Below are positions 23,423-36,705 of a stretch of DNA of 64,000 nucleotides, in pieces. The stretch lies in contig JANUWF010001179.1 of the NCBI GenBank assembly GCA_026120185.1, forward strand, positions 3,451,501 through 3,515,500, in the 5' to 3' direction. Numbering within the stretch: position 1 is the stretch's first letter; the number at the start of each line of letters is the position of its first letter. A model generated the notes under the pieces. The model searched no databases and was not told where the DNA came from. It worked only from the letters and a program-made list of their open reading frames with translations. The translations under genes were made by a program, and so were the position numbers. Source of the DNA: Voacanga thouarsii. Its lineage: Eukaryota > Streptophyta > Magnoliopsida > Gentianales > Apocynaceae.

Positions 23423-25094
23423 CTCCCCAATATTTAAGCTTTTGCTTGTCCTCAAACAAACCAACAAACAAAAACTATTTTAACAAGAATAAATTTTTGG
23501 AAACATTGAATTTCATGGCAAATATATTCTTTTTCTTTTGAGATAAAAATTCAATTCAAGAGTATTCAACCAAGCTAAACTCTTGTAAACTCATATATTT
23601 AAATAGATAAAACCAAGGCCATCAAAGTTGGATTAAACAAGTCTATATATATTCAATTTAGTCTCATCCAATCTACTGGTTCAAGAATCTGACTCAGGTG
23701 ATTTGTATAAGTTAGGAATATGGGCTAGTTAAGTTCTCTGACTTCCAAAAGCTACTGCAACCTGAGTAGTAAATAGAAGATTGGCCCATACGCTTATTTT
23801 TGCATGGTAATGTAATTGTCTAATAGAGATGGAATAAAGATCTTTCAGCCTTTACATTAACCTAATGAGGGTAAAGTAATGCAAGTGCCCACTAAAAATA
23901 TGTAAAAAATGATTTTTTAACTTTTTCATTGCTTTACTTTAGTAGCTCTTTTTCTTACCCCAATCCACATTTACTTAAACCCAGAATTAAGACTAGTTAG
24001 AAGATCATAGAATATAATAGGGCCAAGTTCCTTACTTATGTTTCATTACAAGTTTTTCATCAATCTCCAAGAAACACAATGTCACAAAATTTACTAAAAC
24101 ATAGGCAAGGTTAATCTAAATTCTCAGGACTTAGTCTATATTACATCAAATATACAAGTTTACCAAAGAATATTTCGGTCAAAACAATATCATACCAAAT
24201 TTTTATGCCAAGAGAAAGAGAATAGCAATCTATAAGATCAAATCAACATATGACAAAAAAAAAAAAAAGTTTAATTTTCAATTTAATAAGAAAACACCAC
24301 AAGAAATTGATAAAAACTTAGATAATGAATACCGCAAAACCACTCCCCTATACTTAAATTAGACATTGTTCTCAATAGACAAAATATCCATAAGAAAGAA
24401 TATTCAAAGGGACAAAAAAAATGAGGAGGAAAGGTTAAGTAATACTCTCCAAATGAATTAAACTTTAATAGATGTTGAAGTAGAAAGAAAAAGGAGTTAT
24501 TCTCGGTTAACTATCCTACAAAATGAAAAACAAAGGATAAAAATGCTGAAAGCAAATAAATTAGAGTAAAACGAAGCAAACCAAAAGACTACTAACTAGA
24601 AAAACTAAACTAAACAAAAACAACTCTTTCCATTCATCATGCTTCCTCATCAACCATTTGTAAAAAAATGCATGCTCAATGTAAAAAATAGGGATGATGA
24701 ATTATTTAGAAATACTAGAGGGTTTTTGGAGAAAAAAGGTTAATGAAAATTATTGGTCTCAACAAAATTAAGAACATAAACCTCATTTCTTTGCATCTCT
24801 TTAGACACACAAATTAATTCTTCAACGTATGAATATAAATAATGGTTAAAGTGTGCGTCACTAATTAAAGTATTAATCATTCCTTCAATGATATCATTAT
24901 ATTCAAGACTCCCCAACTCCAAATCTAGTAATGTAACTCTTAAACAAATAGTCAAGAGATACTTACTTTGCAATGAATTATCTACAATTACCAAGTTACC
25001 TCCTTTTAAGTGGAATGAAGGGCATAATTGGCTATCATCATCATTGGCTTCATTTCGCTTCATTCATGGAGAAGTACGTACAAAATCAAGTGAA
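23423..25094 (-). mobile_element. E2 3' internal region
   Basis: Begins (minus strand) upstream of a polypurine-like AATATTGGGGAG next to the LTR. The part 23423-24640 parallels the E1 segment 20500-21800, so both elements share this long non-coding region. A 107-codon minus frame at 24740-25063 is not recognised; it sits where a pol remnant could be, but I see no motif. Confidence 0.55.
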
Positions 25095-25099
25095 AAAGA

Positions 25100-27213
25100 T
25101 GAAGGTGATGGCAGAAACAGAGCATGCATACGGTGGACATAAATGGAGACAAAAACATTAAACACAGAGCATGCAGGCATAGTGGAGGCCAAATAACATA
25201 CCTCTTGGAGCCTCAAAACGTGAAGATTGAAGAAGATTAAATTGAAACTCGAAATCACAGCCTCCTTCTTCTCCGTCAGTGAAGCTTCCTGTGCACAGAA
25301 AAAATGTCTCCTCCGGTGCAATGCCAAGCCTTTTAGTTCACAGAATATACCCAACCTAATCTCTGTTTGGTGAGCAACGAATATAGGTAGAAGAAGAGCT
25401 TCTTAGAGAATTGATATCTCACTCCTTCATTTCTTCTCGGTTAATATATATAGCCAATGGCTTCATAAACCAAACCCAGAAGCCAGAAAAGCAAGAGACA
25501 CCTTCTCAGTTGGCTTCATTCACAACCAAACCCAGAAGCCAGAAAACCAAGAGACACCTTCTCGGTTGGCTTCATTTGGTTTCAAAACCAAAAGCCAGAA
25601 GAAGAAAAGGCATGAGAGAGGGAGAAATTTTTTTTTTCAAAAAATTTTATTTTTATTTTTCCACACAAAAAACAAAAGTCATGAAACCTAAAAATAATTA
25701 TTTTGACAAAAATAATATTCTCGAGATTTAATACCCAAATATTATTTTCAAAATAAATTTTGGCTTCACCCTAAATTCTTTTGTACTGTGTCCGAAAAAA
25801 TCCTATGGTCCAGGCTATTGAGCCAAAATAATATTTATTATTTTTCTTGGACCCGAAAAGTCCAAAATAATAAACATTAATTATTTTTCTTGGGATTAAA
25901 TAAATAACCCAATAAATAATTAATTAACCCAAATGAACCAAAAATAATTAAAATTTAATTATTTATTTCTTGGAATTTAATTAAATAAATAACCTAATAA
26001 ATAATTAAGTAATAATTATTTTTCTCTAGTTTAAGTCCCGATTAATTTTTTAATTATTCAAACTGGACCTCGGCCCTGAATAATTATTTAACCAATTAAA
26101 CCAGATAATAAATTTCTCTCCATTTATTTTATTCCAATCCAATAATAAATTAGACTTCCTGAATAAAATAAAACTCTCTCAACTGAGATTACTTTCTCAA
26201 CTCAAAAATTAATTAGGACTTACGAGCTATTCCGAGGACCAAAAAGACACATCGCCTTGGCTACTAAAATGACCAAAATACCCCTACTATATAAATAGAT
26301 GTATTTTGCATTTTAAATATTTCATAATATCACCATAAGGAAATATTGACCCCAAGGACAATGCTGCATTAGCAGAGTCTTTCGACCTACAGGTGAAATG
26401 ACTAAAATACCCCTCTACACATCGCCGTACAATTAGAGAGGAAGAAGTATACTAACACCCCTCTAAATGATATCTACCATCCTTAGGCCTCTAGTCCAAT
26501 GATCCACGACTTCTTGGAGTGTTTCTGCTTTCCAAGGGAGCTACCCTAAAGCAAACATCTAAGTCATGTTTCTCAGGCCTGGATATTTAGATCATGCAGA
26601 CAACCACAAGGGGCGATATGGTGTAGAAACTATCTTGTACAAGTCTGTCTTAACTAACTAGTCACGCATACTCAACATGCAAGTATATTGACCCTCCGAT
26701 AGAACCTCAACTATAGCATATCAAAACATATGCTTCCAGTTTCGCCAGACCACCAACTAATACTCAAGTTATAAAGTACTAGTCCACGCTGTAGTGGTAG
26801 TAGTCTAGGTTTCAACCATATATAGTACTTTTAGAAACTACTATTACAGGTCCTATTCTACGTATTCGAAATACGCTTATGTCATGAAGTGAGTGGACTA
26901 CTCATTGGCTAAAGGTAAGCCATTCCCCATTTGGAATTCATAACATAATAACCTAAACATAATGAGATTCCCATTCTCATCAATCGGTTAAGAACAACTG
27001 TTTATGTGTTCAAATAGCCTATGATTCATACCTTACTGTGAAAGACCTCCATTCACATGGATCACTTATTTAAATACAATGGGTCTGTTCCAAACGTAAA
27101 TATACACAAATAAATAAAATAAATTCACAAACGATTTCCAAAAAATAATTTTTTTATTAAAATATTCGATATTTACACTAGAAAACTAGTCTAAGAGGGC
27201 ATATATTCCAATA
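25100..27213 (-). mobile_element. S1, solo copia LTR (Angela/Tork-like)
   Basis: A single 2114-base LTR flanked by the 5-base duplication AAAGA (25095-25099 and 27214-27218). On the minus strand it starts TATTGGAATATATGCCC (TG mutated to TA), the terminus style of Angela/Tork copia LTRs, and ends CCTTCA. It is homologous to the LTRs of D and to J. No internal region is present, as expected after recombination between two LTRs. It holds a 56-base direct duplication at about 25468-25580. A TATA-like TATATATTAA with a nearby CCAAT-type word lies at 25441-25460 on the minus strand. Confidence 0.8.
25441..25452 (-). promoter_or_regulatory. Putative TATA box of the S1 LTR
   Basis: Minus strand reads GGCTATATATATTAACC with ATTGG just upstream, a plausible U3 promoter for transcription leftwards. 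Inferred from position only. Confidence 0.35.
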
Positions 27214-27218
27214 AAAGA

Positions 27219-27406
27219 AGCATTAGAAAAACATAAATGAGAGTGAAATCTATCTTTTATCACACTATGTATTCAGTCCTCATGTACTCTATTCTCTTAT
27301 TGGGGATTTCCTTTTTGTAAACTTTCCTACAAATATTCAATCATTTCATTCTCCTTATCCACATATAGTAGAATCTCTTATTCTTTTTTGCGGGTATAGG
27401 CCATTA
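27219..27406 (-). mobile_element. E2 internal fragment between S1 and A
   Basis: About 190 bases left between the two insertions, with the target duplication of A (CATTA, 27402-27406) at its right end. Coding content is not recognised. Confidence 0.5.
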
Positions 27407-29099
27407 TGTTCTGTTATGCCCTAGAGGCAATCACATTTATTTTGTATATTGTACATTTATTTAATGATATAAGACATTCTTTATCTTTCAATTTATTTTA
27501 TTTATATTTTCGTGTGAATATATAATTGTTAAATAAAGTCCCAAGTGCAATACTGAGTTAAAGAAATCATGATAGAGATCATGATGTGAGGTTCCTACTA
27601 CATTAAATAGTGTTTGTACTTAAATTATCCATAGTCATAGTATTAATGAGATAGAACATCATTAATGCGTTAAGACTAGCACGTGTTATACTTCTTGATT
27701 TGATCAGGCGGTAATTTTCACATCCGTGAGTATTGTAATACTTAAAGTTAACACGTGGATGCTTGTTACTAGAACAAGTACATTGGATGACCTAACTATG
27801 AGATATGGATAACTATTTAGTGTCAGTGATAGAATCTTATTTTAGCAAATGTGCAAGTATCCTTTGACTTGAGATCTCCAATGTACTTTGTTTGCTAAAT
27901 GTTATACTTTGATTCTAATATCTAGAGTTCTGACAAGATCGCCTATAGGAGGAATATTGTGTACAACGTAAAGTAAGCAAAAGTAGTTGAGAGGATCAAT
28001 AAAAGATTTATCGCTCCTAATAGTATGGGCAAATATCTCACGACCACTTGTAAGAATCACTACTCGAGAAGTACTTAGCCAAGGCGACTGTGTATTGAAA
28101 ATAGTTCCAATTGATACATATGATGAGTAATAGATACTGGGAACAAATACTAAAATATTCGGGGCTAGAATGAATTAATATTCTAGAGGAAGTTGGCACT
28201 AATTCCATACTCTAAACCAAATGAGATATTGTATTGTAAAAAGAGTTTATTACACTGATATTTTCTATTGAAAAGTTTATGTCAAGCCGCTTGACTTTCT
28301 GGACTTTTGGGTAGTCGTGATATATTGCTAGATGTCGTTTATGATATGCTGAATATGGATTTATTAATTAGAGAATTAATAAATCAATCATAATTAAAAT
28401 TAATAAGTTAATTCTAATTATTAAAGATTATTAATCTTAAAGATGTTTAGATTAATACATATTTTGCCACCAATAGGTTAGGAAACCTAATGGGTCACAC
28501 ACAATAAATGATAAAGTACTCGAAATGTTATTTGATAACATTATAGGGTTATATGAGAAAAGAAGAAGTTACTGTGGTCGAGTTATAATTAATTATAATT
28601 TGTGGACTATATTGTAATTAAAAAAATTATACTACTAATTGGGAATTAAGGAATCCTTATTCCTTAAGGTTTTTGGTTACCAAAAAGGATATATTTTGAT
28701 ATATGCAATACCGCGTTTTGTGAGAGATAACCAAACAGAAAAAGGATCATCGTTCGCTGTGTATTTTTCTGGTGTTCATCTTCTTCCTCTCAAAACATTA
28801 GCCGCCAGTGAACGTACTAGTATCTTGTTCACGGTGTAACTGAGTAATCCTTGTATGAATTAACATTGAAGGCAATTCTACTCTTGAATTGCAATGGTTG
28901 CAACCGGACAGAAACTACTTCAAACGATTGCTGGATCGCGCCTTTAGCAGGGGAAAAATTTTAAACTAAAGAGACGGCCCCAAAGGTATTCTTCCTCCTT
29001 TCTTATGATATGTTCTTCACATATGAGTGATCATTTTGGAGGTTTTCTTGGTTTTTATTTCTGCTGCGTAATCTAATTACATGTCCAAGATAACCTACA
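27407..29099 (+). repeat. 5' LTR of A
   Basis: 1693 bases, TGTTCTG to CCTACA, direct repeat of 35021-36700. The 66-codon frame near 28639-28839 is not a gene. Confidence 0.88.
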
Positions 29100-29100
29100 A

Positions 29101-29114
29101 TGCTATCAGAGAGC
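29101..29114 (+). other. Primer-binding site of A
   Basis: TGCTATCAGAGAGCC follows the LTR after one base and is a near copy of the initiator-tRNA-Met complement TGGTATCAGAGC used by plant copia elements. Confidence 0.75.
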
Positions 29115-31064
29115 CCCTTATATGTGATTTATGGATGTTTATGCTTGATAAAATTGTTTCACATTATGTTGTCTCTATTTGTTGTGAAAGCTGTTTCACA
29201 TTATGCTCTGGGTTTCTGTGAAATTTGTTTCTGTGAGAAATTGTGCATGTGTTCTGAAATCGTTTCATGAATGCATCTCGATTTTGAATAAATTGTTTTG
29301 TGTGTTTGGTCTCTGTGAAAAGTTTTGTGAAAATAAACGCATTGTCGTTTTGTCTTCCTCACTTTCTGGAATTGGTTTTGAATGCACTGGCGTTTTCTAT
29401 AAATCAGTTACAATGAAAAGTTATTTTCTATACAGAAATTTGTTAGACTTTATGCTTGTTTCTGTCTGTTTTGGTTTTGTTTTCTGTGAACAGAATATTT
29501 GTTCGTGTGAGTTCTGAGAACAGAATAAAGACGGAATCAATTTAGAGAATTGTTCTCTAAAAACGCAGCAGAATGATGAGGAAGAAAACCTCAAAAATCG
29601 TTTCTGGAGGAAGGTAAAATTTTTAAAAAAAAAGTTTTTTTGGTCCAAACCGTAGTTGGATTCTGCTGAACCGATTGCGGCTTGGACCATTTTGTGCCCA
29701 AAGCTGCGGACAGCCTTGGACCAGCTGCGGCTGGTTTACACCAAGTCGTGTCCGGATTACACCAAGCCAGTCACTGTTTTGGCTTTTATTTAAAAAAAAA
29801 AAAATTCTTTTTCAGCTTTTCATTTTGCAAAAGGCCCACAATAAATTATTTTTCCAGTTAGCACCCAATAGTTTCCAAAAATTTGTTTTTGGGACTAACG
29901 GAATTAATTTGCAAAATTTGATTTTGGAAATTAATATATTTTTTAAAATATTGATTTTAGATTATAAATTATTTGATTCCTAAAATATGGTTTTAGAAAT
30001 TAATATATTTTCTGAAATATTAATTTTAAATTTTATTCTATTTTTTCAAAATAGTAATTTTAGAATTATTTGCTATGTTTAATTTTATTTTGAGTATAAA
30101 ATTAGCACAGTGATTTGGTTATGGACAAAAGACCCAATTAAATTGTTTGTGCATTTTATCGCTTTGGTTTTGAATTAAATAGGGCATGCATGTCTTACCT
30201 TCTCTATTTCTCTTGTGTAATTTCTTCTCATCTAACTCCCTTCGAATGTAACTTGAGGTTTTTTTATTTGAATTTTATGTAATTAGATTACATATGTTAA
30301 ATAGGATTAGAATTTATTATAAGTTAAGGAGAAGGTGATCAAGACCAAAAGGAGGATGGTAAGACTTTCTTCCTAGATCATGCATGAACATTTAGGATTG
30401 ACCAACTTAATTTTCTTTATGACTCAAGGAAATTAATATAGTAAAATCCATAACCAGACCACGTTATTATTTTGCAATGTATGAATATATTGATATTATG
30501 CATGCAATGTATGAGACCACTAATGATCACAAATCTCTCAAATTAATATTAAATCTAATGCCTTCTATTAATATAGTAAAAATGAGAATCCTTTTTCGAG
30601 ATCAGGTTATTGAGCTAATCCAAGCCTACTTGATATTGGGTATGTTCAAACTATGGAACTAAATTCTTGATTAATTGATTGGGTTTAACTAATTTTTTTA
30701 TCCCAGTTGGACTAACCCATGTATAAAGAATATTAGAAGTAAGGTTGGGTTAGCTTAAAGGCTTTAAGATTAAAAGATGTTAATTACCTAATGATTCAGT
30801 AATTACATTCGATGTATTGATATTTGATACCTACCATTGAATTTAAGGGTGGCTTGTTGGACAAATCTAAGGTCATTCTTGAAGAATTTGGATTGATCCA
30901 TTAGAAAAGCTTCCAACGAGCTTTCGCAAATCAATAGTAGGGGCTATTAGTTTGAGTAAAATAGTGGAATAATTATGTGTTTAATTAAAGATATAATTAT
31001 TTGCATTACATGTGCATATACAGTTAGTTAATTTCTCTATCTTTACATTTAGGTCACTTGTCTC
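29115..31064 (+). mobile_element. Long 5' leader of A
   Basis: About 1.95 kb between the primer site and gag without a convincing ORF. It is AT-rich except for 29640-29785, where the words GGACC and AGCTGCGG recur (GCGGCTTGGACC, AAGCTGCGGACAG, CCAGCTGCGGCTGG). Comparable GC-rich islands are found in the leaders of C and D. Confidence 0.6.
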
Positions 31065-31960
31065 ATGTCAACTAACCTAAATTTATGTAGCATCTTAGAA
31101 ACCAATAAACTTACGAAGTTGAACTTTTTGGACTAGTATACAAACTTGAGAATAGTTCTTAAGTTGAAAAATTTGCTATACATGCTAAATGCTCATATTC
31201 CGCTACCACCAACTCAAGGTACTCATGCTGATGAGCATGCTATCCACAAAAAAAATAAAAAGAACAATGACACAACATTTGTGTGATGTTGGCGTCTATG
31301 ACCCTTGAACTGCAAAAACATCATAAGCATACAGATGCTTACTTGATCATCTTACATATTCGAGAGTTGTTTGATGCCCAAGCCAAAATGAAGAGATATG
31401 AGATCTCAAAACAGCTAATTCGTTCTAAGATGGTTGAGAGTACTTCTGTGGCTACTTATGGGCTGAAGATGTTGAACCTAATTGAAAATCTTAGATTTCT
31501 TAGGTTTGTAAAGAACAATGAGTTAAGTATTTAACTTAATTCTGTAATCTTTACCAAATATTTTTTTCACAATTTATGATTAACTATCAGATGAATAAGA
31601 TTGAGTCCACAATACCCAAGCTTATCAATATTCTCAAGACTGTAGAATTCTCCATGAAGAAGGAATCCAATGCAGTTATAATAGTAGAATCTTTTTCTTC
31701 TAAGAAGAAAGTTTCTATGAAGAAGAAGAAGAAGAAGAAGAAGGCTCCCACTAAACCCAAATGTGGCATAAAGAAGAAAAAGGCAGCTAACAAAGGCCCA
31801 TATCATCACTGTGGCAAGATAAGCTATTGGAGGCTTAACTGCAAAGCCTATCTGGAGACCGTCAAGGACACGAAGGAGAAGGAGAAGCTTGCAGACACTT
31901 TTACTTCTACTCCTGATATATTTATGATTGAGATAAATATTGCCTTTAAAAATGAGATAT
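31065..31960 (+). pseudogene. gag remnant of A (copia UBN2-type gag with degraded zinc knuckle)
   Basis: From ATG 31065 the frame gives NLCSILETNKLTKLNFLDW and LRIVLKLKN, the usual start of copia gag. It stops at a TGA near 31275 and resumes one frame over at 31283 (VMLASMTLELQKHHK, ALxxLxxMF-like ELFDAQ, YEISKQLIRSKM). After further stops it continues at about 31580 with a Lys run encoded by (AAG)n at 31717-31743 and a degraded knuckle, YHHCGKISYWRLNC, in which the first Cys and the His are both Tyr. The capsid protein packages element RNA in the cytoplasm; this copy cannot be functional. The antisense frames here are shadows of the AAG run. Confidence 0.8.
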
Positions 31961-34900
31961 GGGTATTGGATATCGAATGTGGATCTCATTTATGCAATAA
32001 CTTACAAGGACTAAAGGATAGTAGAAGGCTTGAGAAGGGCGAATAGACCTACGTGCTGCAAATGGAGTAAATGTTGTTGCACTTACTGTGGGGACTTATG
32101 ACCTACACTTGCCTTTTGGGTTAGTTTTAGAACTTCAAAACTGTTATTATATACCAGTTTTATTGAAAAATATTATCTCAATTATTTGTTTAGACATATA
32201 TGAATTCCATTTAATTTTTAAGAATAAATGTTGTTCTTTTTCATTGAATGATATCCATTATAGTTCTGCAACTTTGGTTAATGGTTTATATGTTCTAGAC
32301 ATGGATAATCCAATTCTCAATATAAATAATAAGAAGCCAAGGATAGATAACTCAACCTCATCTTATTTATGACATTGTTGTTTAGGCCATATAAATAAGA
32401 ATGACGTTTCTAAGTTTCACAAATTTGGTGACTTAGGGTCATTTGATTATGAATCATATGGCACATGTAAATCTTATTTACTTTGCAAAATGGTTAAAAC
32501 TCATTTTTTTTAAAAAATGAGAAAGGGTCAAAGAGTTATTAGAACTCATACATACTGATGTATGTGGCCCAATTTCTATACAAATAAGAGGAAGTTATCA
32601 CTACTTCATAACCTTTATCGACGATTATTCATGATATAGGTATTTGTGTTTAATAAAATACAAATTTGAGGCCTTTGACAAGTTCAAAGACTTCAAAAAT
32701 GAAATAGAGAAACAACTTAGGAAAAGCATCAAGATTCTAAGATCTGATCGATGAGGTGAATACTTAAATTAAGAGTTTCAAGGTTATCTTAGAGATAATG
32801 AGATATTATCTCAATGGACCTCACCATATACACCTCAATATAACGGTGTATTTGAGAGAAGGAATCGAACATTTCTAAACATGGTACGGACCATGATGAC
32901 TTTTGCAAATTTAGCAAAATTGTTTTAAGGGTTCGTACTAGAAACTTCTGTTTATATTCTAAACAAAGTTCTGTAAAAAATGATTGACACTACTCTATTT
33001 GAGCTATTCTTTGGAAACAGAGCAAAGTTATCTCACTTGAGAATATGAGGTTGCCCTGCCTTTGTCAAAAGGCCACAGTCAGAAAAACTTGAGAGTAAGT
33101 CTGACAAGTGTTTATTTGTTTGATATTCGAAAGAGTCATTCGGATATTACTTCTATATCCCTTCTGAAAACAAAGTGTTTGTTTCGAAGCATGCCATCTT
33201 CTTAGAGAATGAGCACATGCTCAAAGGAGACAGTGAAAGTAAAATTGAACTTAGTAAAGTTTAAGAAGAACAAACAAATATAGATTAACTGTCTAATCCC
33301 ACATCTATTGAGAGAATAGATGAACCTTCATCTACACAAGAATCTCGTAGAGCAAGTAGGATACGTTTGGCACATGAGAGATGAATTTCTCATAAGTAAT
33401 CACAATGACGTATTGCTCATAGATAAAGATGAGCCTACTACTTACAAGGATGTTCTAAATAATTCAGAATTTGACAAATAGTTTGAAACCATGAGGTCAG
33501 AAATGGATTCCATATATAACAATTAGGTATGGACTTTGGTTGATCCATTCAAATGAATCAAACATATTAGGTGCAAATGGGTTTTCAAGAAGAAAACTGA
33601 CATGGATAGTAATATAGTTACCTATAAGATACAACTGGTTGCTAATAGTTATCGTCAATAGCATGGTATTAACTATGATAAAACCTTCTCACCAGTTGTT
33701 ATGTTAAAATCCATAAGAATACTTCTAGCACTTGCTGCCCATTATAACTATAGGGTCTGATAGATGGACGTGAAAATAGCTTTTCTAAACAGAAACCTGA
33801 CTGAGGAACTGTATGTGACACAACTTGAGGATTTCATATCTAATAATAACATAAAAGTGTACAAGCTACAAATGTCCATTTATGGACTTAAGCAAGTTTC
33901 TAGGAGTTGGAACATCCACTTTGATGAAATAATCAAAGAGTTTGATTTTATTCAAAATATAGATAAACCTTGTGTATATAGGAAGGTTAGTGGGAGTGCA
34001 ATCGTTTTCTTCTTGCTTTATGTAGATGACATATTGCTAATAAAAAATGATGTACCTATCTTTTAATCAGTAAAAGTTTGATTGTCCAAGAAATTCTCCA
34101 TGAAAGACTTTAGAAAAACATCCTATATTCTTGGAATAAGGATATATAGAGAGAGATAAAAATAGTTGCTAGGTCTTTTATAGTTTATATACATAAACAA
34201 AGTGTTCAAGAAGTTTAGCATAAAACAATCCAAAAAAGAATTCTTACCCATGTCCCATGAGGTAAGCTTTTCAAAGTTGATGTCTCTAAAGATACAAGTT
34301 GAAAGGGATCACTTGAGTAGAATTCCAAATGCTTCGGCAATTAGATCCATCATGTATGCTATGATATGTACTAGACCCGATATATCTTATGCTCTTAATT
34401 TGAAGAGCAGATACCAATCTGACCCTAGTGAGAGTCATTAGACGGTTGTGAAAAATATCCTTAAGTACTTGCGAATAATTAAAAATGTATTCTTGATTTA
34501 TAGAGAAGGTGATTTGAAAATAAATGGGAATATTGATATCAATTTTTAATCTGATAAAAATAATTTCAAATCACAGTTTGGTTACGTATTTACGTTGTGT
34601 GGAGGGGCAATAAGTTAGAAAAATTCCAAACAATATACTATTACTAACTCAACGACTGTAGTTGAGTACATAGCCGCTTTTGAAGCAACTAAGAAAGCAG
34701 TTTGGATCAAGAAGTTTGTGACGGAGCTTGAAGTGGTTCCTAGCATTGGTAAACTAGTATCTCTATATTGTGACAATAATGGAGTTATTACATAAGTAAA
34801 GGAGGCAAGGTCTCACCAGCGATCCAAGCATATACTCTGACATTTTCATTTGATTAGAGAAATCATAGATAGACAATATGTAAAGATAGAAAGAGTTCCA

Positions 34901-34990
34901 TACTGATGAGAACATAGCTGACCCACTAACTAAAGCACTATCCCAAAAGAAACATGATAGACATGTTAAGTTATTCGATATAAGATACAT
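31961..34990 (+). pseudogene. pol remnant of A (protease, integrase, reverse transcriptase, RNase H)
   Basis: Domains read in order with many stops. Protease site WVLDIECGSHLC at about 31963, where the D-T-G triad has become D-I-E. Integrase zinc finger remnant (HCCLGHIN, later CKSYLLC, last Cys region damaged) at 32370-32490. Integrase core with HTDVCGP (about 32548), LRSDR-stop-GEY (about 32740) and ERRNRT (about 32855). Reverse transcriptase from about 33470: MDVKIAFLN (33764), KLQMSIYGLKQVSRSW and an intact LLYVDDILL (about 34014). RNase H to about 34800 with VEYIAAFEATKKAVW and LYCDNNGV. Integrase before reverse transcriptase identifies Ty1/copia. Inactive. Confidence 0.88.
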
Positions 34991-35011
34991 GAATGATTGG
35001 CTTTAGTACAA

Positions 35012-35020
35012 GTAGGAGTT
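35012..35020 (+). other. Polypurine tract region of A
   Basis: AAGTAGGAG just before the 3' LTR; same position and wording as in D (on its strand GCAAGTAGGAG). Confidence 0.6.
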
Positions 35021-36700
35021 TGTTAGTGTTATACCTTAAAGATAATCACATGTATTTTATATATTGTACATTTATTTAATAATATAAAGCATTCTTTATC
35101 TTTTAGTTTGTTTTATTTATACTTTTGTGTAAATATATAACTGTTAAATAAAATCCAAAGTGTAACACCGTATTAAGAAAATCATGATAGAGCTCATAAT
35201 GTGAGGTTCCTACAACACTGAATAGTATTCGTACTTAAATTATCTCTAGTTATAGTATTAATGAAATAGAATATCATTAATGTGTTAAGACTAGTATGTG
35301 TTATACTTATTGATTTGATCATGCGATGATTCTCACATCCGTGAGTATTGTGATACTTAAAGTTAACACGTGGATGCTTGTTACTAGAACAAATACATTG
35401 GATGACCTAACTATGAGATAATCACATGGATAACTATTTAGTACCAGTGATAGAATCTCATCATAACAAATGTACAAGTATCCTTAGACTTGATATCCCC
35501 AAGGTACTTTGTTTGTTAAACGTTGTACTTTACTTTCAATTTCTGGAGTCTTGACAAGACCGCCTATGGGATGGATATTGGGTACAACGTGAAGTAAACA
35601 AAAGTAATTGAGATGATCAATAAATGATTCACCACTCTTAATAGTAGCAGCGAATATCTCACGGTCACTTGGAGGAATCACTACTCGAGAAGTCCTTAGT
35701 CAAGGCGACTGTAGATTGGAAATAGTTCCAATTGATACACATGATTAGTAATGGATTTCGGGAACAAGGTCTAAAATATTTAGGACTAGAATTAATTAAT
35801 ATTTTAGAAGGAGTTGGCACTAATTACATACTTTAAACCGAATAAGATATTGTATGGTGAAAAAAGTTTATTATACTGATGTTTACTATTGAAAGGTTCA
35901 TGTCAAGCCATTTGACTTTTGGGTGGTCATGATGTATTGTTAGATGTCGTTTATGATCTGCTGAATATGGATTTATTAATTAGAGAATTAATAAATCAAT
36001 TCTAATTAGAATTAATAAGTTAATTCTAATTCTTAAGGATTATTAATCTTTAAAATATTTGGATTAATACATATTTTGGTACCAATAAGCCAAGAAACCT
36101 AATGGGTCACACACAATAAAGGATAAAGTACTCGGAACGTTATTTGATAATATTATAGGGTTACATGAGAAAAAAAAATTATTGTGGTCGAATTACAATT
36201 AGTTATAATTTGTGGACCATATTATAATTAAGAAAAATTACAATACTAATTGGGAATTAAAGAATCCTTACTCCTTAAGGTTTCTGGTTACCAAAATGGG
36301 AAGGATATATTCTGATATATGCAATGTCGTGTTTTGTGAGAGATAACCAAACAGAAAAAGGATCATCATCCCTGTATATTTTTCTGGTGTTCATCTTCTT
36401 CTTCTCAAAAACCTGGTCGCCAGTGAATGTACTAGTGTGTAACTGAGTAATCCTTGTATGGATTAACATTAGAGAAAATTCTACTCTTGAATTGCAATGG
36501 TTGTGACGGATAGAAACTACTTCAAACGATTGCTGGATCGCGCTTTTAACAAGGGAAAAATTTTAAACTAAAGAGACGACCCCAAAAGTATTTTTCCTTA
36601 TTTCCTATGATCTGTTCTTCACATATGAGTATCCTTAGGGAGGTTTTCTTAGTTTTTATTTCCGCTACGTAATCTGATTAGATGCCCTAGATAACCTACA
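35021..36700 (+). repeat. 3' LTR of A
   Basis: 1680 bases, TGTTAGTG to CCTACA, followed by CATTA. Direct repeat of the 5' LTR. Confidence 0.88.
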
Positions 36701-36705
36701 CATTA

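Larger units (their letters stand above)
27407..36700 (+). mobile_element. Complete copia element A (Angela/Tork-like), decayed
   Basis: A 9294-base Ty1/copia element with both LTRs (27407-29099 and 35021-36700), target duplication CATTA (27402-27406 and 36701-36705), primer-binding site right after the 5' LTR, gag, then protease-integrase-reverse transcriptase-RNase H in copia order, and a polypurine-like AAGTAGGAG before the 3' LTR. LTR start CTGTTATGCCCTAGAGGCAA resembles the Angela/Tork terminus. The LTRs have diverged strongly (by eye about one position in seven to ten over the first 240 bases), and every coding domain carries stops or frameshifts, so this is an old insertion. Confidence 0.9.

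Noticed and set aside
24740..25063. 107-codon minus frame as the polymerase of E2
   Set aside because: I could not find any protease, reverse transcriptase, RNase H or integrase motif in it.
31567..31989. Antisense frames with Phe/Leu-rich runs
   Set aside because: They are the complement of the AAG-encoded Lys run in the gag of element A.
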